Positions 18,810 to 27,884 of a stretch of 64,000 bases of DNA are shown piece after piece. Positions within the stretch are counted from its first letter, which is position 1, and every line of letters begins with the position of its first letter. The stretch spans positions 62,001-126,000 of the forward strand of contig JAKFUS010000010.1 of the NCBI GenBank assembly GCA_021732605.1. Reading direction: 5' to 3'. The translations under genes were made by a program, and so were the position numbers. Below the pieces are notes generated by a model. It saw only the letters and a program-made list of their open reading frames with translations, searched no databases and was not told the origin of the DNA. This stretch comes from Betaproteobacteria bacterium. Its GTDB lineage: Bacteria; Pseudomonadota; Gammaproteobacteria; Burkholderiales; SG8-41.

Positions 18810-19613
18810 TTGAATTTTGCGCTGATCATGCTGATCCTGCTGCTGGTGACCGGTGTCGTATGGCTGGCTGAGTCACTGTATTTCCGCAAACACCGCTCTG
18901 CAGGCGCGCTGCAACCCTGGTGGATCGAATATCCGGTCAGTTTTTTCCCGGTGATCCTGGTGGTGTTTGTGCTGCGTTCATTTCTGGTCGAACCGTTCAA
19001 GATTCCCTCCGGGTCGATGCTGCCCACACTGCTGGTGGGCGATTTCATCCTCGTCAACAAATTCACCTATGGCATCCGGCTGCCGGTCATCAATACCCGT
19101 TTGATTGCTGTCAATGAACCGCAGCGCGGCGAGGTCATGGTGTTCCGTTATCCGGAAAATCAGGCGCTGGATTACATCAAGCGGGTGGTTGGCCTGCCGG
19201 GCGACGAAATCGTCTACGCCAACAAGCGCCTGACCATCAATGGCAGGGAAGTGCCGCTGAAAGCGAACGGCGAGTTCAATTACCTTGAAGGTGGACTCAA
19301 TTTTGTCGCCACCAGCCGTTTCCAGGAGCAACTCGGTGCACACGCGCACTCGGTGCTGGTGCAGGCAGCTGCACCTTCAGTGCAACTGAGCGGGGTGCAG
19401 CGCTTTCCCTTCCGTGACAATTGTGCATACAATGAGTCGGGTTTCCGGTGCAAAGTCCCCGCGCAGCATTATTTCCTGATGGGTGACAACCGGGACAGCA
19501 GCAGCGACAGCCGCTATTGGGGTTTCGTGCCGGAACAGAACATTGTCGGCAAGGCATTTCTGATTTGGTGGAATTTCGACAACCTGAAGCGCGTAGGGAA
19601 CTCGATCAACTGA
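18810..19613 (+). CDS. lepB: Signal peptidase I
   Basis: Inner-membrane serine protease that removes signal peptides, 267 residues. Two N-terminal membrane segments (about 2-22 and 42-60), then the periplasmic domain with the Ser/Lys dyad: nucleophile Ser in PSGSMLPT (about residue 69) and general-base Lys in DYIKRVVGLPGD (about 123), plus GDNRDSSSDSRYWG. The start is a TTG at 18810, preceded by GGGGG; it gives LNFALIMLILL, the usual N-terminus, with no suitable ATG before the first membrane helix. It lies 10 bp after lepA. Confidence 0.93.
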   Translation: MNFALIMLILLLVTGVVWLAESLYFRKHRSAGALQPWWIEYPVSFFPVILVVFVLRSFLVEPFKIPSGSMLPTLLVGDFILVNKFTYGIRLPVINTRLIAVNEPQRGEVMVFRYPENQALDYIKRVVGLPGDEIVYANKRLTINGREVPLKANGEFNYLEGGLNFVATSRFQEQLGAHAHSVLVQAAAPSVQLSGVQRFPFRDNCAYNESGFRCKVPAQHYFLMGDNRDSSSDSRYWGFVPEQNIVGKAFLIWWNFDNLKRVGNSIN

Positions 19614-19632
19614 TATGGACTTGGAGGTCAAG

Positions 19633-19989
19633 ATGCATAAGCAGCGCGGAATTACGCTCACGGGTTTTCTGGTATTCGCGGTTATCGCGATTGCGGCCAT
19701 GTTGCTCGGCTTCAAGATAGGCCCGGCTTACATGGAATACCTGACCATCCAGAAAACGCTGCGTAATCTGGCCGCTGAGCCGGCCATGAAAACGGTGTCA
19801 CGCGGCGAGTTCAACAGTGCCTGGAATGCCCGTGCGGGCGTCGACAACATCAAGGCCATTGGCTACGACGACATCCAGATTGAGAAAGACGGTTCGGGCG
19901 TCGTGCTGAGTGCGGAGTATTCGGTGCGCGTGCCGTTGTTCTACAACCTCAGCGCGCTGATGGAATTCAAGCCCCGGTCCGATCAGTAA
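19633..19989 (+). CDS. DUF4845 small membrane-anchored protein
   Basis: A 118-residue protein with one N-terminal membrane segment (GITLTGFLVFAVIAIAAMLL, about residues 6-25), followed by a small periplasmic domain (GPAYMEYLTIQKTL, VRVPLFYNLSALMEF). The N-terminus resembles type IV pilin-like sequences but lacks a clear prepilin site. Genes of this type lie between lepB and rnc in many betaproteobacteria; their function is unknown. ATG 19633 is chosen because TTGGAGG lies 6 nt upstream; an ATG at 19615 adds six residues. Confidence 0.85.
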   Translation: MHKQRGITLTGFLVFAVIAIAAMLLGFKIGPAYMEYLTIQKTLRNLAAEPAMKTVSRGEFNSAWNARAGVDNIKAIGYDDIQIEKDGSGVVLSAEYSVRVPLFYNLSALMEFKPRSDQ

Positions 19990-19990
19990 G

Positions 19991-20680
19991 TTGAGCGCAT
20001 CGCCCGCTGTGGACCCGGACACTGTCAGCGGGAGAATCGGGCATCGTTTCCTCGATCCCGGATTGCTGCGGCGGGCGCTGACCCATCGCTCCTACGGTGC
20101 CGACCACAACGAACGCCTGGAATATCTGGGCGACAGTATCGTCAACTGCGTCATAGCGCTGGAACTCTATGAGCGGTTTCCCGGCTTGAGTGAAGGTGAG
20201 CTTTCCCGCCTCCGCGCCAATCTGGTCAATCAGCAATCGCTGCTCGGCATTGCGCAGCACATGGGTATCGGCGACCATCTGCTGCTCGGCGAAGGGGAGA
20301 TCAAAAGCGGTGGCGCACAACGTCCATCGATACTCGCCGACAGCGTGGAAGCTTTACTCGGCGCTGTCATGCTGGACGGCGGATTTGCGGCAGCACAGGG
20401 CGTCGTGCGCCGGCTTTTTGCCGGCAGCCTCGCAGCGATCAATCCCAATGTCAGCGGCAAGGACGCCAAAACCATGTTGCAGGAATTTACCCAGGGCAAA
20501 GGCATCGCATTGCCGGTGTATACGCTGCTCGGCACCCAGGGCCATGCCCATGCCCAGATTTTCCAGGTGCAGTGCGCGATTGATGAACTGGGTATCCGCA
20601 CCGAAGGCCAGGGTGCCAGCCGGCGCGCCGCGGAGCAGGACGCGGCGGGCAAGGCCTGCGCGCTGGTGGTCCGGGCATGA
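19991..20680 (+). CDS. rnc: Ribonuclease III
   Basis: Double-strand RNA endonuclease for rRNA and mRNA processing, 229 residues. The nuclease domain carries the signature ERLEYLGDS and the second acidic pair in ILADSVEALLGA. A C-terminal double-stranded RNA-binding domain follows (KTMLQEFTQGKG to GASRRAAEQDAAGKA). The start is a TTG at 19991, 1 bp after the DUF4845 stop; no ATG lies near the expected N-terminus. The end overlaps the era start by 4 bp (ATGA), coupling the two RNA/ribosome genes as in E. coli. Confidence 0.94.
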   Translation: MSASPAVDPDTVSGRIGHRFLDPGLLRRALTHRSYGADHNERLEYLGDSIVNCVIALELYERFPGLSEGELSRLRANLVNQQSLLGIAQHMGIGDHLLLGEGEIKSGGAQRPSILADSVEALLGAVMLDGGFAAAQGVVRRLFAGSLAAINPNVSGKDAKTMLQEFTQGKGIALPVYTLLGTQGHAHAQIFQVQCAIDELGIRTEGQGASRRAAEQDAAGKACALVVRA

Positions 20681-21561
20681 CCGGCCATCGCTCCGGGTAT
20701 GTCGCCATCATCGGCCGCCCCAACGTCGGCAAATCGACCTTGCTTAACCGTCTGGTCGGCCAGAAAATCAGTATCACTTCGCGGCGTCCCCAGACCACGC
20801 GCCAGCGCATCATCGGCATCGTGACCCGGCCTGATGCCCAGTATGTTTTCGTGGATACCCCTGGTTTTCAGAATCGACACGGCACTGCGATGAACCGCCT
20901 GATGAACCGCAGCGTGTCGCGCAGCATAGCCGACGTCAATGTGATCGTATGGGTGGTTGAGGCGCGGCATCTGAACGCGGAAGACAAGGCTGTGCTGACT
21001 TTGCTGCAGGACTGCGCGCCGGTGGTGATTGCCGTCAACAAGATTGACGAACTGTCCAACAAGAATGAACTGTTGCCGTTCATGCAGGAGCTGGAGACGC
21101 TGGCGCATCCGGCCGCCATCGTGCCGGTTTCCGCCAAAAACGGCGTCGGTGCGGACAACCTGCTGGAGGCCATTGCTGGATTCCTCCCGCAGCAGGAACG
21201 GCTCTACGCGGAAGATGAAATCACCACGGCCAGCGAACGCACACTGGCCGCGGAACTGGTGCGGGAAAAACTGTTCCGGCTGCTGGGCGAGGAATTGCCG
21301 TATTCGACGGCGGTGGAGATTGAGAAATTCGAAGTCGTCGATGGCCTGCGCCGCATCAATGCCTGCATCCTTGTCGACAAGTCCGGGCAGAAGGGCATCG
21401 TGATCGGCAAGGGCGGCGAAAAGCTGAAGCAGATTGGAACCCAGGCGCGGCTGGACATGGAGCGCCTGTTTGGCGGCAAGGTGTTTCTCGAAGTCTGGGT
21501 CAAGGTGAAGTCGGGCTGGGCAGATGACGATGCGGTGCTTAAACGCACCGGTATAGAATAA
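20677..21561 (+). CDS. era: GTPase Era
   Basis: Ras-like GTPase that binds 16S rRNA near its 3' end and takes part in 30S maturation. The 294 residues show G1 (GRPNVGKST), G3 (DTPGFQ), G4 (NKID) and a C-terminal KH RNA-binding domain (KGIVIGKGGEKLKQIG). Overlaps rnc by 4 bp. The stop codon (21559-21561) lies inside the start of an AT-rich repeat. Confidence 0.97.
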   Translation: MTGHRSGYVAIIGRPNVGKSTLLNRLVGQKISITSRRPQTTRQRIIGIVTRPDAQYVFVDTPGFQNRHGTAMNRLMNRSVSRSIADVNVIVWVVEARHLNAEDKAVLTLLQDCAPVVIAVNKIDELSNKNELLPFMQELETLAHPAAIVPVSAKNGVGADNLLEAIAGFLPQQERLYAEDEITTASERTLAAELVREKLFRLLGEELPYSTAVEIEKFEVVDGLRRINACILVDKSGQKGIVIGKGGEKLKQIGTQARLDMERLFGGKVFLEVWVKVKSGWADDDAVLKRTGIE

Positions 21562-21600
21562 AATAATTAATAAAAACAATATGTTATACAACTTAATTAA
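21557..21600 (-). repeat. AT-rich interspersed repeat, inverted copy
   Basis: A 44-nt stretch with almost no G/C. On the minus strand it reads ATATTGTTTTTATTAATTATT, close to the TATTTGATTTTATTAATATT of the copy at 4391. It begins at the era stop codon and ends 29 bp before recO. Confidence 0.6.
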
Positions 21601-21629
21601 AGTCACGCCGGGATTGGATTCAGCACGGT

Positions 21630-22361
21630 ATGGCCATGGCTGAACGCGCCCGCCGTGACGGCCAGCCGGCGTACTTGCTGCACACCTACCCGTACCGGGA
21701 AACCAGCCTGGTCGCCGAAATCTACACCCGGGATACCGGACGGGTGGCGCTGATTGCCCGGGGGGCGCGGCGGCCGCGGTCAGCGTTGCGCGGCGTGCTG
21801 ATGGCCTTTCAGCCACTGCTGCTCGCCTGGTCGGGCAAATCCGAACTCAAAACTCTGTACAAGGCTGAGTGGCAGGGCGGTTACGTGCCGCTGCGTGGCC
21901 TGAGCCTGATCTGCGGGTTTTACCTCAATGAACTGCTGCTGAAACTGCTGCCGCGGGAGGATCCCCACGAGCAATTGTTTGAGGCTTATGCCACAGCGCT
22001 TGGACAATTGCCGACGGCGCAGGATCACGCTGCGGTACTGCGTCGTTTCGAACGCGTGCTGCTGCGGGAATTGGGTTACGGCCTGGTGCTTGATCACGAT
22101 GTCGCCGGCGGCCATCCCATCGAACCGGGGGCGCGCTATCGCTATGTCCCCGAGCGCGGGCCGTTGCCGGCGCGTGAAGGCGGTGAACAAAGCGGCGTAG
22201 AATTGACGGGACAGACGCTGATCGACATGGCCGTCGATCACTACGCGGACCCCCGGACGGTGCAGCAGAGCAAGGCGCTGATGCGCGCCCTGATCAACCA
22301 TTGCCTGGGTCAGCAGACGCTGCATACGCGACAATTGCTGCGCGACTTGCAGCAGTTGTAA
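21630..22361 (+). CDS. recO: DNA repair protein RecO
   Basis: RecO loads RecA onto SSB-coated gaps with RecR. The 243 residues hold the N-terminal OB fold (PAYLLHTYPYRETSLVAEIY, RVALIARGARRPRS) and the helical C-terminal domain (FYLNELLLKLLPREDPHEQLF, FERVLLRELGYG). An in-frame ATG at 21636 is an alternative start. It follows era after an AT-rich repeat and precedes pdxJ, a normal order in this group. Confidence 0.93.
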   Translation: MAMAERARRDGQPAYLLHTYPYRETSLVAEIYTRDTGRVALIARGARRPRSALRGVLMAFQPLLLAWSGKSELKTLYKAEWQGGYVPLRGLSLICGFYLNELLLKLLPREDPHEQLFEAYATALGQLPTAQDHAAVLRRFERVLLRELGYGLVLDHDVAGGHPIEPGARYRYVPERGPLPAREGGEQSGVELTGQTLIDMAVDHYADPRTVQQSKALMRALINHCLGQQTLHTRQLLRDLQQL

Positions 22362-22405
22362 TGTTGTAGCGATTGTGGCGTTCAAAATTATTTGCAATCG
22401 ATGTG

Positions 22406-23146
22406 ATGACCAGACTCAGCGTCAACCTTAACAAAGTCGCGTTGCTGCGCAATTCGCGCAGCCTCGGCATCCCCAATGTCACCCGGGCGGCGCGTATCGC
22501 GCTGGAGGCGGGGGCCCACGGCATCACCGTGCATCCGCGGCCGGATGCGCGGCACATCCGCAGTGCAGATGTGCACGATCTGGCGCAGTTGCTCAAGTCT
22601 TCGCAGGCGGCTGAATTCAATATCGAAGGCAATCCCTTTGAGCCGCCGCTGCTCGAACTGGCGCGCGCCGTCAGGCCGCAGCAATGCACGCTGGTGCCGG
22701 ATACTCCCGGCGCATTTACATCGGATCACGGCTGGAATATTGAACGTGATGCGTCACTGCTGCGACCGGTAGTGGACGAATTGAAAAAACTGGGCATCCG
22801 CGTCAGCCTGTTCATGGATCCGTTGCCGGAGATGATGGCGGCGGCCGCAGCCACCGGTGCGCATCGCGTCGAACTGTATACCGAACCTTATGCACAAGCC
22901 TTCGGCACAGGCGATGAGTCGACGATGGTCGAGCGGTATGCCGCAGCGGCGCGCAGCGCGCAGGCCGCAGGACTGGGTGTCAACGCCGGCCATGACCTCA
23001 ATCGCGATAATTTGCCACGGTTTCTGGCGGCGGTACCCGGCGTTGCCGAAGTGTCAATTGGCCACGCGCTGATTTCCGATGCGCTGGAACTGGGACTGGC
23101 CGCCACGGTGCGCGATTATCTGCGGGTGATGGGAGAGGCGGCATGA
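22406..23146 (+). CDS. pdxJ: Pyridoxine 5'-phosphate synthase
   Basis: Closes the pyridine ring of vitamin B6 from 1-deoxyxylulose 5-phosphate and 3-amino-2-oxopropyl phosphate. A 246-residue TIM barrel with the family start LSVNLNKVALLRNSR, GITVHPRPDARHI (catalytic His), EFNIEG (catalytic Glu) and AGHDLN near the end. ATG 22406 gives the standard N-terminus; an in-frame TTG at 22373 would add 11 residues. The 4-bp overlap with acpS (ATGA) shows coupling, as in E. coli pdxJ-acpS. Confidence 0.95.
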   Translation: MTRLSVNLNKVALLRNSRSLGIPNVTRAARIALEAGAHGITVHPRPDARHIRSADVHDLAQLLKSSQAAEFNIEGNPFEPPLLELARAVRPQQCTLVPDTPGAFTSDHGWNIERDASLLRPVVDELKKLGIRVSLFMDPLPEMMAAAAATGAHRVELYTEPYAQAFGTGDESTMVERYAAAARSAQAAGLGVNAGHDLNRDNLPRFLAAVPGVAEVSIGHALISDALELGLAATVRDYLRVMGEAA

Positions 23147-23520
23147 TTTACGGCATAGGTATTGATGTGATCCAGCCACATCGCGTGGCGCGGCTGCTGG
23201 AAAAATATGGCAACCGTTTTGTTCAGCGGGTACTGACTCCATTGGAGCGTCCCCGTTATGAAAAGACAAAAAAACAGGTTTTGTTTCTTGCCAACCGGTT
23301 TGCCGCCAAGGAGGCTTTTTCCAAAGCCATGGGCACCGGCTTCCGTTATCCGGTGACCCTGCAATGCATCAGCGTGGTCCAGAACAGCGCCGGCAAGCCC
23401 AGCCTTGCTTTCAACGAAGCGCTGACGGAGCTGGTGAAAAGCCGGGGCATCAACGGGCATCATCTGACCATCAGTGACGAATCCAACCTGGCCTGCGCCT
23501 GCGTGGTGCTTGAACAATGA
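23143..23520 (+). CDS. acpS: Holo-[acyl-carrier-protein] synthase
   Basis: Transfers 4'-phosphopantetheine from CoA to apo-ACP. The 125 residues hold the two signature metal/CoA sites: Asp in GIGIDVIQ (about residue 7) and Glu in [11 protein letters not shown] (about residue 58), with the expected spacing. Overlaps pdxJ and nagZ by 4 bp at each end (ATGA), so the three genes form a tightly coupled operon. Confidence 0.95.
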   Translation: MIYGIGIDVIQPHRVARLLEKYGNRFVQRVLTPLERPRYEKTKKQVLFLANRFAAKEAFSKAMGTGFRYPVTLQCISVVQNSAGKPSLAFNEALTELVKSRGINGHHLTISDESNLACACVVLEQ

Positions 23521-24578
23521 ACAAATCAATCCCCTTGGGCCCCGTGATGCTGGATGTGGCGGGAACAACCTTGACTAGTGAAGACCGGCAACGGCTGCAA
23601 CATCCTTTGGTCGGCGGTGTCATCCTTTTTTCGCGTAATTTCGAATCCTGCGCACAACTGGCTCAGTTGACTGCTGAAATCCATGCGCTGCGCAGCCCGC
23701 AGCTGATCATCGCGGTGGATCATGAAGGCGGGCGGGTGCAGCGCTTCCGCGAGGGATTCACGCAACTGCCGCCGATGCGTGAGCTGGGTCTGGTTTGGGA
23801 CCGTGACCGGCGCAAGGCGGTGGCGCTGGCCCAGTCACTGGGGCTTGTGCTGGCGGCGGAACTGCGGGTGCACGGCGTCGATCTGTCATTCACTCCCGTG
23901 CTTGATGTCGATTACGGCAACAGCAGCGTCATCGGCGACCGTGCCTTTCATGCCAAACCGGAGGCGATCGCTGAACTGGCGATCGGCCTGATGCACGGCC
24001 TGCGCGATGGTGGCATGGCGGCGGTAGGCAAGCATTTCCCCGGCCACGGCCATGTGCGTGCCGATTCTCATCATGAGGTACCGGTGGACGAGCGGTCACT
24101 TGACGATATCCAGGGCGAAGACCTGATTCCGTTCCGCCGCATGGTCGAGGCCGGCATGGGTGGGGTGATGCCGGCGCATGTGATCTATCCCAGTGTGGAT
24201 GCTGCACCCGCAGGATTTTCTGAAATCTGGATCAAGCGCATCCTGCGCGGCGAGCTCGGCTTTGACGGCGTGATTTTCAGCGATGACCTGAGCATGGAAG
24301 GCGCCAGCGTTGCCGGCGGGGTGGTGAATCGCGCCATGGCGGCATTGCAGGCCGGGTGCGACATGGTGCTGGTCTGCAACAATACGCACTCGGCCGATGA
24401 ATTGCTGGGCGGCTTGCAGTACATCATGCCGGCAGCAGCACTGGCGCGCATGGCACGCATCCACGGCCGCGCGCATGCGGCGGATGCCGTCAAGCTGCGT
24501 GAAGATGCACATTATGTTGCTGCGCTGCATGCGATCAGCGGGCTCGGTGCGCACAATCGTGAATTGCCGCTGGCCTGA
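23517..24578 (+). CDS. nagZ: Beta-N-acetylhexosaminidase NagZ (GH3)
   Basis: Cytoplasmic glycosidase that removes N-acetylglucosamine from muropeptides during cell-wall recycling. The 353 residues have the GH3 features: [10 protein letters not shown], the NagZ-type loop [16 protein letters not shown] with the catalytic His, and the nucleophile Asp in [10 protein letters not shown]. No signal peptide, as expected for a recycling enzyme. Last gene of the tightly packed pdxJ-acpS-nagZ group. Confidence 0.96.
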   Translation: MNKSIPLGPVMLDVAGTTLTSEDRQRLQHPLVGGVILFSRNFESCAQLAQLTAEIHALRSPQLIIAVDHEGGRVQRFREGFTQLPPMRELGLVWDRDRRKAVALAQSLGLVLAAELRVHGVDLSFTPVLDVDYGNSSVIGDRAFHAKPEAIAELAIGLMHGLRDGGMAAVGKHFPGHGHVRADSHHEVPVDERSLDDIQGEDLIPFRRMVEAGMGGVMPAHVIYPSVDAAPAGFSEIWIKRILRGELGFDGVIFSDDLSMEGASVAGGVVNRAMAALQAGCDMVLVCNNTHSADELLGGLQYIMPAAALARMARIHGRAHAADAVKLREDAHYVAALHAISGLGAHNRELPLA

Positions 24579-24601
24579 CCGGGCTGCACCGGGGTGACGG
24601 C

Positions 24602-25270
24602 ATGAGTCGGTCGCGTACTGTGGTGACGACATTGCCACAACCATTTTCCCTGGACTGCACGCGCTGTTCGCGTCTGGCCACGCATCTGGCCGGCGTGCGC
24701 GTCGAACATCCGGATTATCACGCGCGTCCGGTCGCAGCTTTCGGAGACCGTAAACCCGGCTTGCTGATTGTCGGCCTCGCACCGGGCATGCACGGCGCCA
24801 ACCGCACCGGACGGCCATTTACCGGTGACCATGCCGGAATCCTGCTCTACGAGACCCTGCACCGTTACGGTTTCGGCAGCAAGGCCATTGCGATTGATCC
24901 CGATGATGGACTGGTACTGCACGGCTGTCGCATCACCAATGCCGTCAAATGCCTGCCGCCGGAGAACAAACCACTGCCGGCTGAGATCCGCGAATGCAAC
25001 GGTTACCTGCGTACTGAACTGCAGGCGCTGGCGCCGGCCGCGATACTGGCGCTGGGCACGGTGGCGCACCAGGCGGTGCTGCGCGCGCTGGATCAACGTA
25101 TTGCTGATTATCCGTTTGCACACGGCGCCCGGCACAAGCTCGACAGCCATGCCTGGCTGTTCGACAGTTATCACTGCAGTCGTTACAACACCAATACGCG
25201 ACGCTTGACCCCGGAGATGTTCCGCCAGGTTTTTGCGGATATCAGGAAATATCTGGACCAGCAAAAATGA
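24602..25270 (+). CDS. Uracil-DNA glycosylase, family 5 (UDGb type)
   Basis: DNA base-excision enzyme of the Fe-S family 5, 222 residues. Motif 1 reads GLAPGMHGANRTGRPFTGD and motif 2 SYHCSRYNTNTRRLT, where thermophile homologues have Pro (SYHPS). Cysteines at CTRCSRL near the N-terminus and KCLPPENK further on fit the 4Fe-4S cluster. It overlaps uvrC by 4 bp (ATGA), so base excision and nucleotide excision genes are translated together. Family 5 enzymes remove uracil and often deaminated purines; exact specificity is not visible. Confidence 0.9.
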   Translation: MSRSRTVVTTLPQPFSLDCTRCSRLATHLAGVRVEHPDYHARPVAAFGDRKPGLLIVGLAPGMHGANRTGRPFTGDHAGILLYETLHRYGFGSKAIAIDPDDGLVLHGCRITNAVKCLPPENKPLPAEIRECNGYLRTELQALAPAAILALGTVAHQAVLRALDQRIADYPFAHGARHKLDSHAWLFDSYHCSRYNTNTRRLTPEMFRQVFADIRKYLDQQK

Positions 25271-27093
25271 GCGAACCTGTCGAGGTCGCGGCCGGATTGC
25301 CCCATCTGCCGGGCGTGTACCGGATGCTCGGCAAGGAGGGTGAAGTGCTTTATGTTGGCAAGGCACTGGATTTGCGCAAACGCGTCAGTTCCTATTTCCA
25401 GCGCACCGAGACGCTGTCGCCGCGGATCCGCCTGATGGTGGCGCAGATCGTGAATATCGAAACCACGGTGACGCGTTCGGAGGGCGAGGCGCTGCTGCTC
25501 GAAAACAACCTGATCAAGTCGCTGGCGCCGCGCTACAACATCCTGTTCCGCGACGACAAGTCCTATCCCTATCTGATGCTGACCGGCCACCGTTATCCGC
25601 GTCTGGGCTTTTTTCGCGGCAACCCCGACAAGCGCCATCATTATTTTGGTCCATTCCCCGATTCCGGTGCAGTGCGCGAAAGCATGCAGTTGCTGCAGAA
25701 GGTGTTCCGACTGCGTACCTGCGAGGACAGTGTATTCACGCATCGTTCGCGACCCTGTTTGCTGCATCAAATCCACCGCTGCACGGCGCCGTGCGTGGCA
25801 TTGATCAGCGATGCCGATTATGCGGAGGACGTACGCAGTGCCGAACTGTTCCTCAATGGCCAGGAGGATGCGGTGTCTGAACGACTTGATGCGCGCATGA
25901 CTGCCGCTGCGGAGGGGCTGCGCTACGAGGAGGCAGCGGTATACCGCGACCAGATCGGCGCGCTGCGCAAAGTGCGCGAGCGGCAGTATGTCAGTGATGA
26001 ATCCGGGCGCGACACCGACGTCATCGCCTGCGGCATCGCGGCCGGAATCTGCTGCGTCAATTTGGTGATGATCCGCGGCGGCCGCCACCTCGGCGACAAG
26101 AATTTTTTTCCGCAGAACGCGGATGAAGTGGACTCCGCGCAGATCATTGAAGCCTTCATTGCCCAGCATTACCTGGCACATCAGGTTCCGCCGCAGCTGG
26201 TCGTCGGGGAGGCGGTTCCAGTCGCGGTGCTGCAGGAGACGCTGTCCGAGCACGCCGGACGCCGTATCCAGATCAGTGCCAATCCGATCGGCAGCCGCCG
26301 TGCCTGGCTGCAAATGGCCACCAAAAACGCCGAGCTCGGCGCCGCGCAGCGCAAGGTGCAGCACATGGGCGATGCGGCGAAGCTGATCGCCCTGCAGCAA
26401 GGGCTGGGATTACCGGAGACCGTGCAGCGTATTGAATGTTTCGACATCAGCCATACCCAGGGTGAGGCCACGGTTGCGTCCTGCGTGATCTATGACCGGG
26501 GGGCGATGCAGAATGGTGAATACCGTCACTTCAACATGCAGGATGTGGCTCCCGGTGATGATTACGGCGCGATGCGCGAGGTATTGACGCGACGCTATCG
26601 CAGGGTAGTCGCCGGACTAGGGAACACTAGAAGCGGAGCAGAGGGTAAGATGCCTGATCTGGTAATGATCGACGGCGGGCAGGGGCAACTGGGCGTGGCG
26701 ATTGAAGTGCTGACGGAACTGGGGCTGAGTGACGTGCCTTTGCTCGGCGTGGCGAAGGGCGCGTCACGAAAACCAGGCATGGAGCAGTTGCTGATGCCCG
26801 GGCGCGAGGCTGCATTCCGACTCAGCACCGATGATCCTGGCCTGCACCTGATCCAGCAGATCCGTGACGAAGCCCACCGTTTTGCGATTGAAGGACACAG
26901 GGCGCGACGGGCGCGAGCGCGCAATACATCACCGCTGGAAGGTATTCCCGGCGTGGGCGCCAAGCGCCGCCAGCGCCTGCTCACTCGTTTCGGCGGGTTG
27001 CGCGGACTGGTGGCGGCCAGCATCGACGAACTGGCGCAGGTCGACGGCATCAGCCCGGCGCTGGCGGAACGGATTTACGATGAACTGCATTAA
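25267..27093 (+). CDS. uvrC: Excinuclease ABC subunit C
   Basis: Makes the two incisions in nucleotide excision repair with UvrB. The 608 residues contain the GIY-YIG nuclease domain (PGVYRMLGKEGEVLYVGKA), the UVR/UvrB-binding helix pair (about 200-235), the RNase H-like nuclease (ECFDISHTQGE, DLVMIDGGQGQ) and two C-terminal HhH motifs (LEGIPGVGAKRR, DGISPALAERI). Residues about 449-458 (AGLGNTRSGA; DNA 26611-26640) look like an extra loop with unusual codons next to the conserved DLVMIDGG strand. Followed by pgsA, as in E. coli. Confidence 0.96.
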   Translation: MSEPVEVAAGLPHLPGVYRMLGKEGEVLYVGKALDLRKRVSSYFQRTETLSPRIRLMVAQIVNIETTVTRSEGEALLLENNLIKSLAPRYNILFRDDKSYPYLMLTGHRYPRLGFFRGNPDKRHHYFGPFPDSGAVRESMQLLQKVFRLRTCEDSVFTHRSRPCLLHQIHRCTAPCVALISDADYAEDVRSAELFLNGQEDAVSERLDARMTAAAEGLRYEEAAVYRDQIGALRKVRERQYVSDESGRDTDVIACGIAAGICCVNLVMIRGGRHLGDKNFFPQNADEVDSAQIIEAFIAQHYLAHQVPPQLVVGEAVPVAVLQETLSEHAGRRIQISANPIGSRRAWLQMATKNAELGAAQRKVQHMGDAAKLIALQQGLGLPETVQRIECFDISHTQGEATVASCVIYDRGAMQNGEYRHFNMQDVAPGDDYGAMREVLTRRYRRVVAGLGNTRSGAEGKMPDLVMIDGGQGQLGVAIEVLTELGLSDVPLLGVAKGASRKPGMEQLLMPGREAAFRLSTDDPGLHLIQQIRDEAHRFAIEGHRARRARARNTSPLEGIPGVGAKRRQRLLTRFGGLRGLVAASIDELAQVDGISPALAERIYDELH

Positions 27094-27111
27094 GCACTGA
27101 CACGAACTTAA

Positions 27112-27681
27112 ATGATTTTCAACTGGCCCAATTTGCTGACCTGGCTGCGGATCGTGATGATCCCGCTGTTTGTCGGCGTTTTCTATTTTGAGCAGCACTG
27201 GATTTCGCACACCACCCAGAACCTGATCGCGATGGCGATTTTTACTGCAGCGGCGATCACCGACTGGCTGGACGGCTGGCTGGCGCGAAGGTTGAACCAG
27301 ACTTCCGCATTCGGCGCTTTCCTCGATCCGGTGGCGGACAAGCTGATGGTTGCTGCGGCGCTGGTCATTCTGGTGCAACTGGGGCGGATCGACGCGGTCG
27401 TTGCGCTGATCATCATCGGCCGCGAAATCGCCATTTCAGCCTTGCGGGAATGGATGGCCTCCATCGGGCAGGGCAAAAGTGTTGCGGTATCGATGGTCGG
27501 CAAAATCAAGACGGCCGCGCAGATGATCGCAATTCCCATGCTGCTTTATCACGACATGATCGGCGCTTTTGACCCGCAGTACTGGGGCACCTGGCTGATC
27601 TGGGGAGCGGCCGTACTGACCCTGATCTCGATGGGGTATTACCTGAAGATGGCATGGCGTGCGGCCAAAGAAGGCGGCTAG
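27112..27681 (+). CDS. pgsA: CDP-diacylglycerol-glycerol-3-phosphate 3-phosphatidyltransferase
   Basis: Makes phosphatidylglycerol phosphate, the committed step to phosphatidylglycerol and cardiolipin, in the inner membrane. The 189 residues have several membrane helices and the CDP-alcohol phosphotransferase signature TDWLDGWLARRLNQTSAFG, continuing into FLDPVADK. It lies between uvrC and tRNA-Gly-Cys-Leu, the same arrangement as E. coli uvrC-pgsA-glyW-cysT-leuZ. Confidence 0.95.
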   Translation: MIFNWPNLLTWLRIVMIPLFVGVFYFEQHWISHTTQNLIAMAIFTAAAITDWLDGWLARRLNQTSAFGAFLDPVADKLMVAAALVILVQLGRIDAVVALIIIGREIAISALREWMASIGQGKSVAVSMVGKIKTAAQMIAIPMLLYHDMIGAFDPQYWGTWLIWGAAVLTLISMGYYLKMAWRAAKEGG

Positions 27682-27699
27682 TGCGGGTGGAGTTGCGGG

Positions 27700-27729
27700 T
27701 TGCAGGGCGTGGAGGGGTTGAACTATAAT
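27700..27729 (+). promoter_or_regulatory. Sigma-70 promoter for the tRNA cluster
   Basis: TTGCAG (27700-27705), 18-nt spacer, and a perfect TATAAT (27724-27729). It lies 72 bp before the mature tRNA-Gly, just after pgsA, and would give the three tRNA genes their own transcript. Confidence 0.7.
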
Positions 27730-27801
27730 GCGCGGCTGATGTGTGGCAAAAAGCAGTAAAAGAACCAGCCAAAATGTGGCAGTAACCATGAAAACAGCAA
27801 T

Positions 27802-27877
27802 GCGGGAATAGCTCAGCTGGTAGAGCGCAACCTTGCCAAGGTTGAGGTCGGGAGTTCGAACCTCCTTTCCCGCTCCA
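27802..27877 (+). tRNA. tRNA-Gly (GCC)
   Basis: 76-nt cloverleaf with acceptor stem GCGGGAA/TTCCCGC, anticodon loop TTGCCAA (anticodon GCC), GTTCGAA T-loop and encoded CCA at 27875-27877. First of a Gly-Cys-Leu cluster after pgsA, as in E. coli glyW-cysT-leuZ. Confidence 0.97.
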
Positions 27878-27884
27878 GATCCCT

